A stretch of 34,214 nucleotides of DNA from Defluviitaleaceae bacterium (GTDB lineage Bacteria; Bacillota; Clostridia; Lachnospirales; WQUN01). A model generated the notes under the pieces. That model had not been told where the DNA came from, did no database searches, and worked only from the letters and a program-made list of their open reading frames with translations. The translations under genes were made by a program, and so were the position numbers. The stretch is from assembly GCA_009779755.1 (NCBI GenBank), contig WRDO01000031.1:1-34214 (forward strand), read 5' to 3'. Each line of letters opens with the position of its first letter. Position 1 is the first letter of the stretch. Below, one piece after another: positions 34,076 through 34,214 of this stretch.

Positions 34076-34214
34076 TTACATAACCTTCTTTACCGGCATA
34101 CACAGCGTCGCTTCGGGGCCGCCTTCGTTTTCATACCCTTTTCCGAGGGAATAAACTTCAAAGTACATAGGCCAGCCTTGTTCCTCGTAGCCGTTCTCCT
34201 TCATCCAAAGCCGC
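34076..34214 (-). CDS. GyrI-like effector-binding domain protein (C-terminal part)
   Basis: The minus strand is open from the window edge to a TAA at 34076-34078 and encodes RLWMKENGYEEQGWPMYFEV and then GPEATLCMPVKKVM. This is the end of a GyrI-like/AraC effector-binding domain, where E-x-Y and a final strand line the ligand pocket. The start and any DNA-binding domain are outside the window. Confidence 0.65.
   Translation of the reverse strand, partial: RLWMKENGYEEQGWPMYFEVYSLGKGYENEGGPEATLCMPVKKVM

Overview
The window looks like a Bacillota (Clostridia-type) chromosome carrying an integrated mobile element. This rests on the gene order trmL / ispF-cysS-mrnC, Gram-positive Shine-Dalgarno sites, TTG starts and a carbohydrate-utilisation gene set suggestive of a gut anaerobe. 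The exact taxon cannot be read from the sequence.

Region 1 (about 1-17276) is accessory DNA. It ends in an att-like site: a displaced 3' half of a tRNA-Thr(GGU) gene at 17228-17276. A second copy of the att core and of a 29-nt tail repeat lies 1.1 kb upstream, which suggests nested or tandem integration. From left to right the region holds a BCS1-like AAA ATPase (5' partial), a BRCT-domain protein, a three-gene operon with an ADP-ribosyltransferase-like protein and an ImmA/IrrE-type metalloprotease, and a ubiquitin-like conjugation cassette (small Ub-like protein, E2-like, JAMM/JAB peptidase, ThiF/E1-like). Only 46 nt after the E1 gene comes a retron-like module.

The retron-like module is the main discovery. 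A reverse transcriptase (8088-9227) is preceded by one structured RNA unit (7767-8062) and followed by three more (9228-9507, 9540-9816, 9831-10069). Each unit is bounded by its own perfect inverted repeat of 9-11 bp (a1/a2-like). These repeats differ in sequence between units but are always self-complementary. In every unit an unpaired G follows a1, then two short stem-loops at fixed spacing; the second is always 20 nt with the same pairing geometry. The 3' parts diverge strongly, and in unit D they form a long msd-like hairpin. One retron-type RT thus appears to serve an array of four msr-msd-like RNAs, next to a ubiquitin-like cassette.

After the array come an AAA/DUF4143 ATPase, a probable replication initiator with a large upstream hairpin, two more AAA/DUF4143 ATPases in divergent orientation, and a small gene paired with a retropepsin-like aspartic protease.

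Region 2 (about 17370-34214) is mostly ordinary chromosome: tRNA-Leu(UAA) just downstream of trmL; ispF-cysS-mrnC; nicotinate phosphoribosyltransferase; a HipA/CtkA-like kinase and a small membrane protein; a GH2 beta-galactosidase; an unusual MotA-segment/FliG-C protein overlapping a YjjG-type HAD phosphatase; a Phd/ParE toxin-antitoxin pair; a truncated RelB/DinJ remnant abutting a duplicated scrap of a GH5 gene; an unknown AT-rich gene; a divergent GH5 / GH172 pair; an HD-APH fusion; and the end of a GyrI-like gene.
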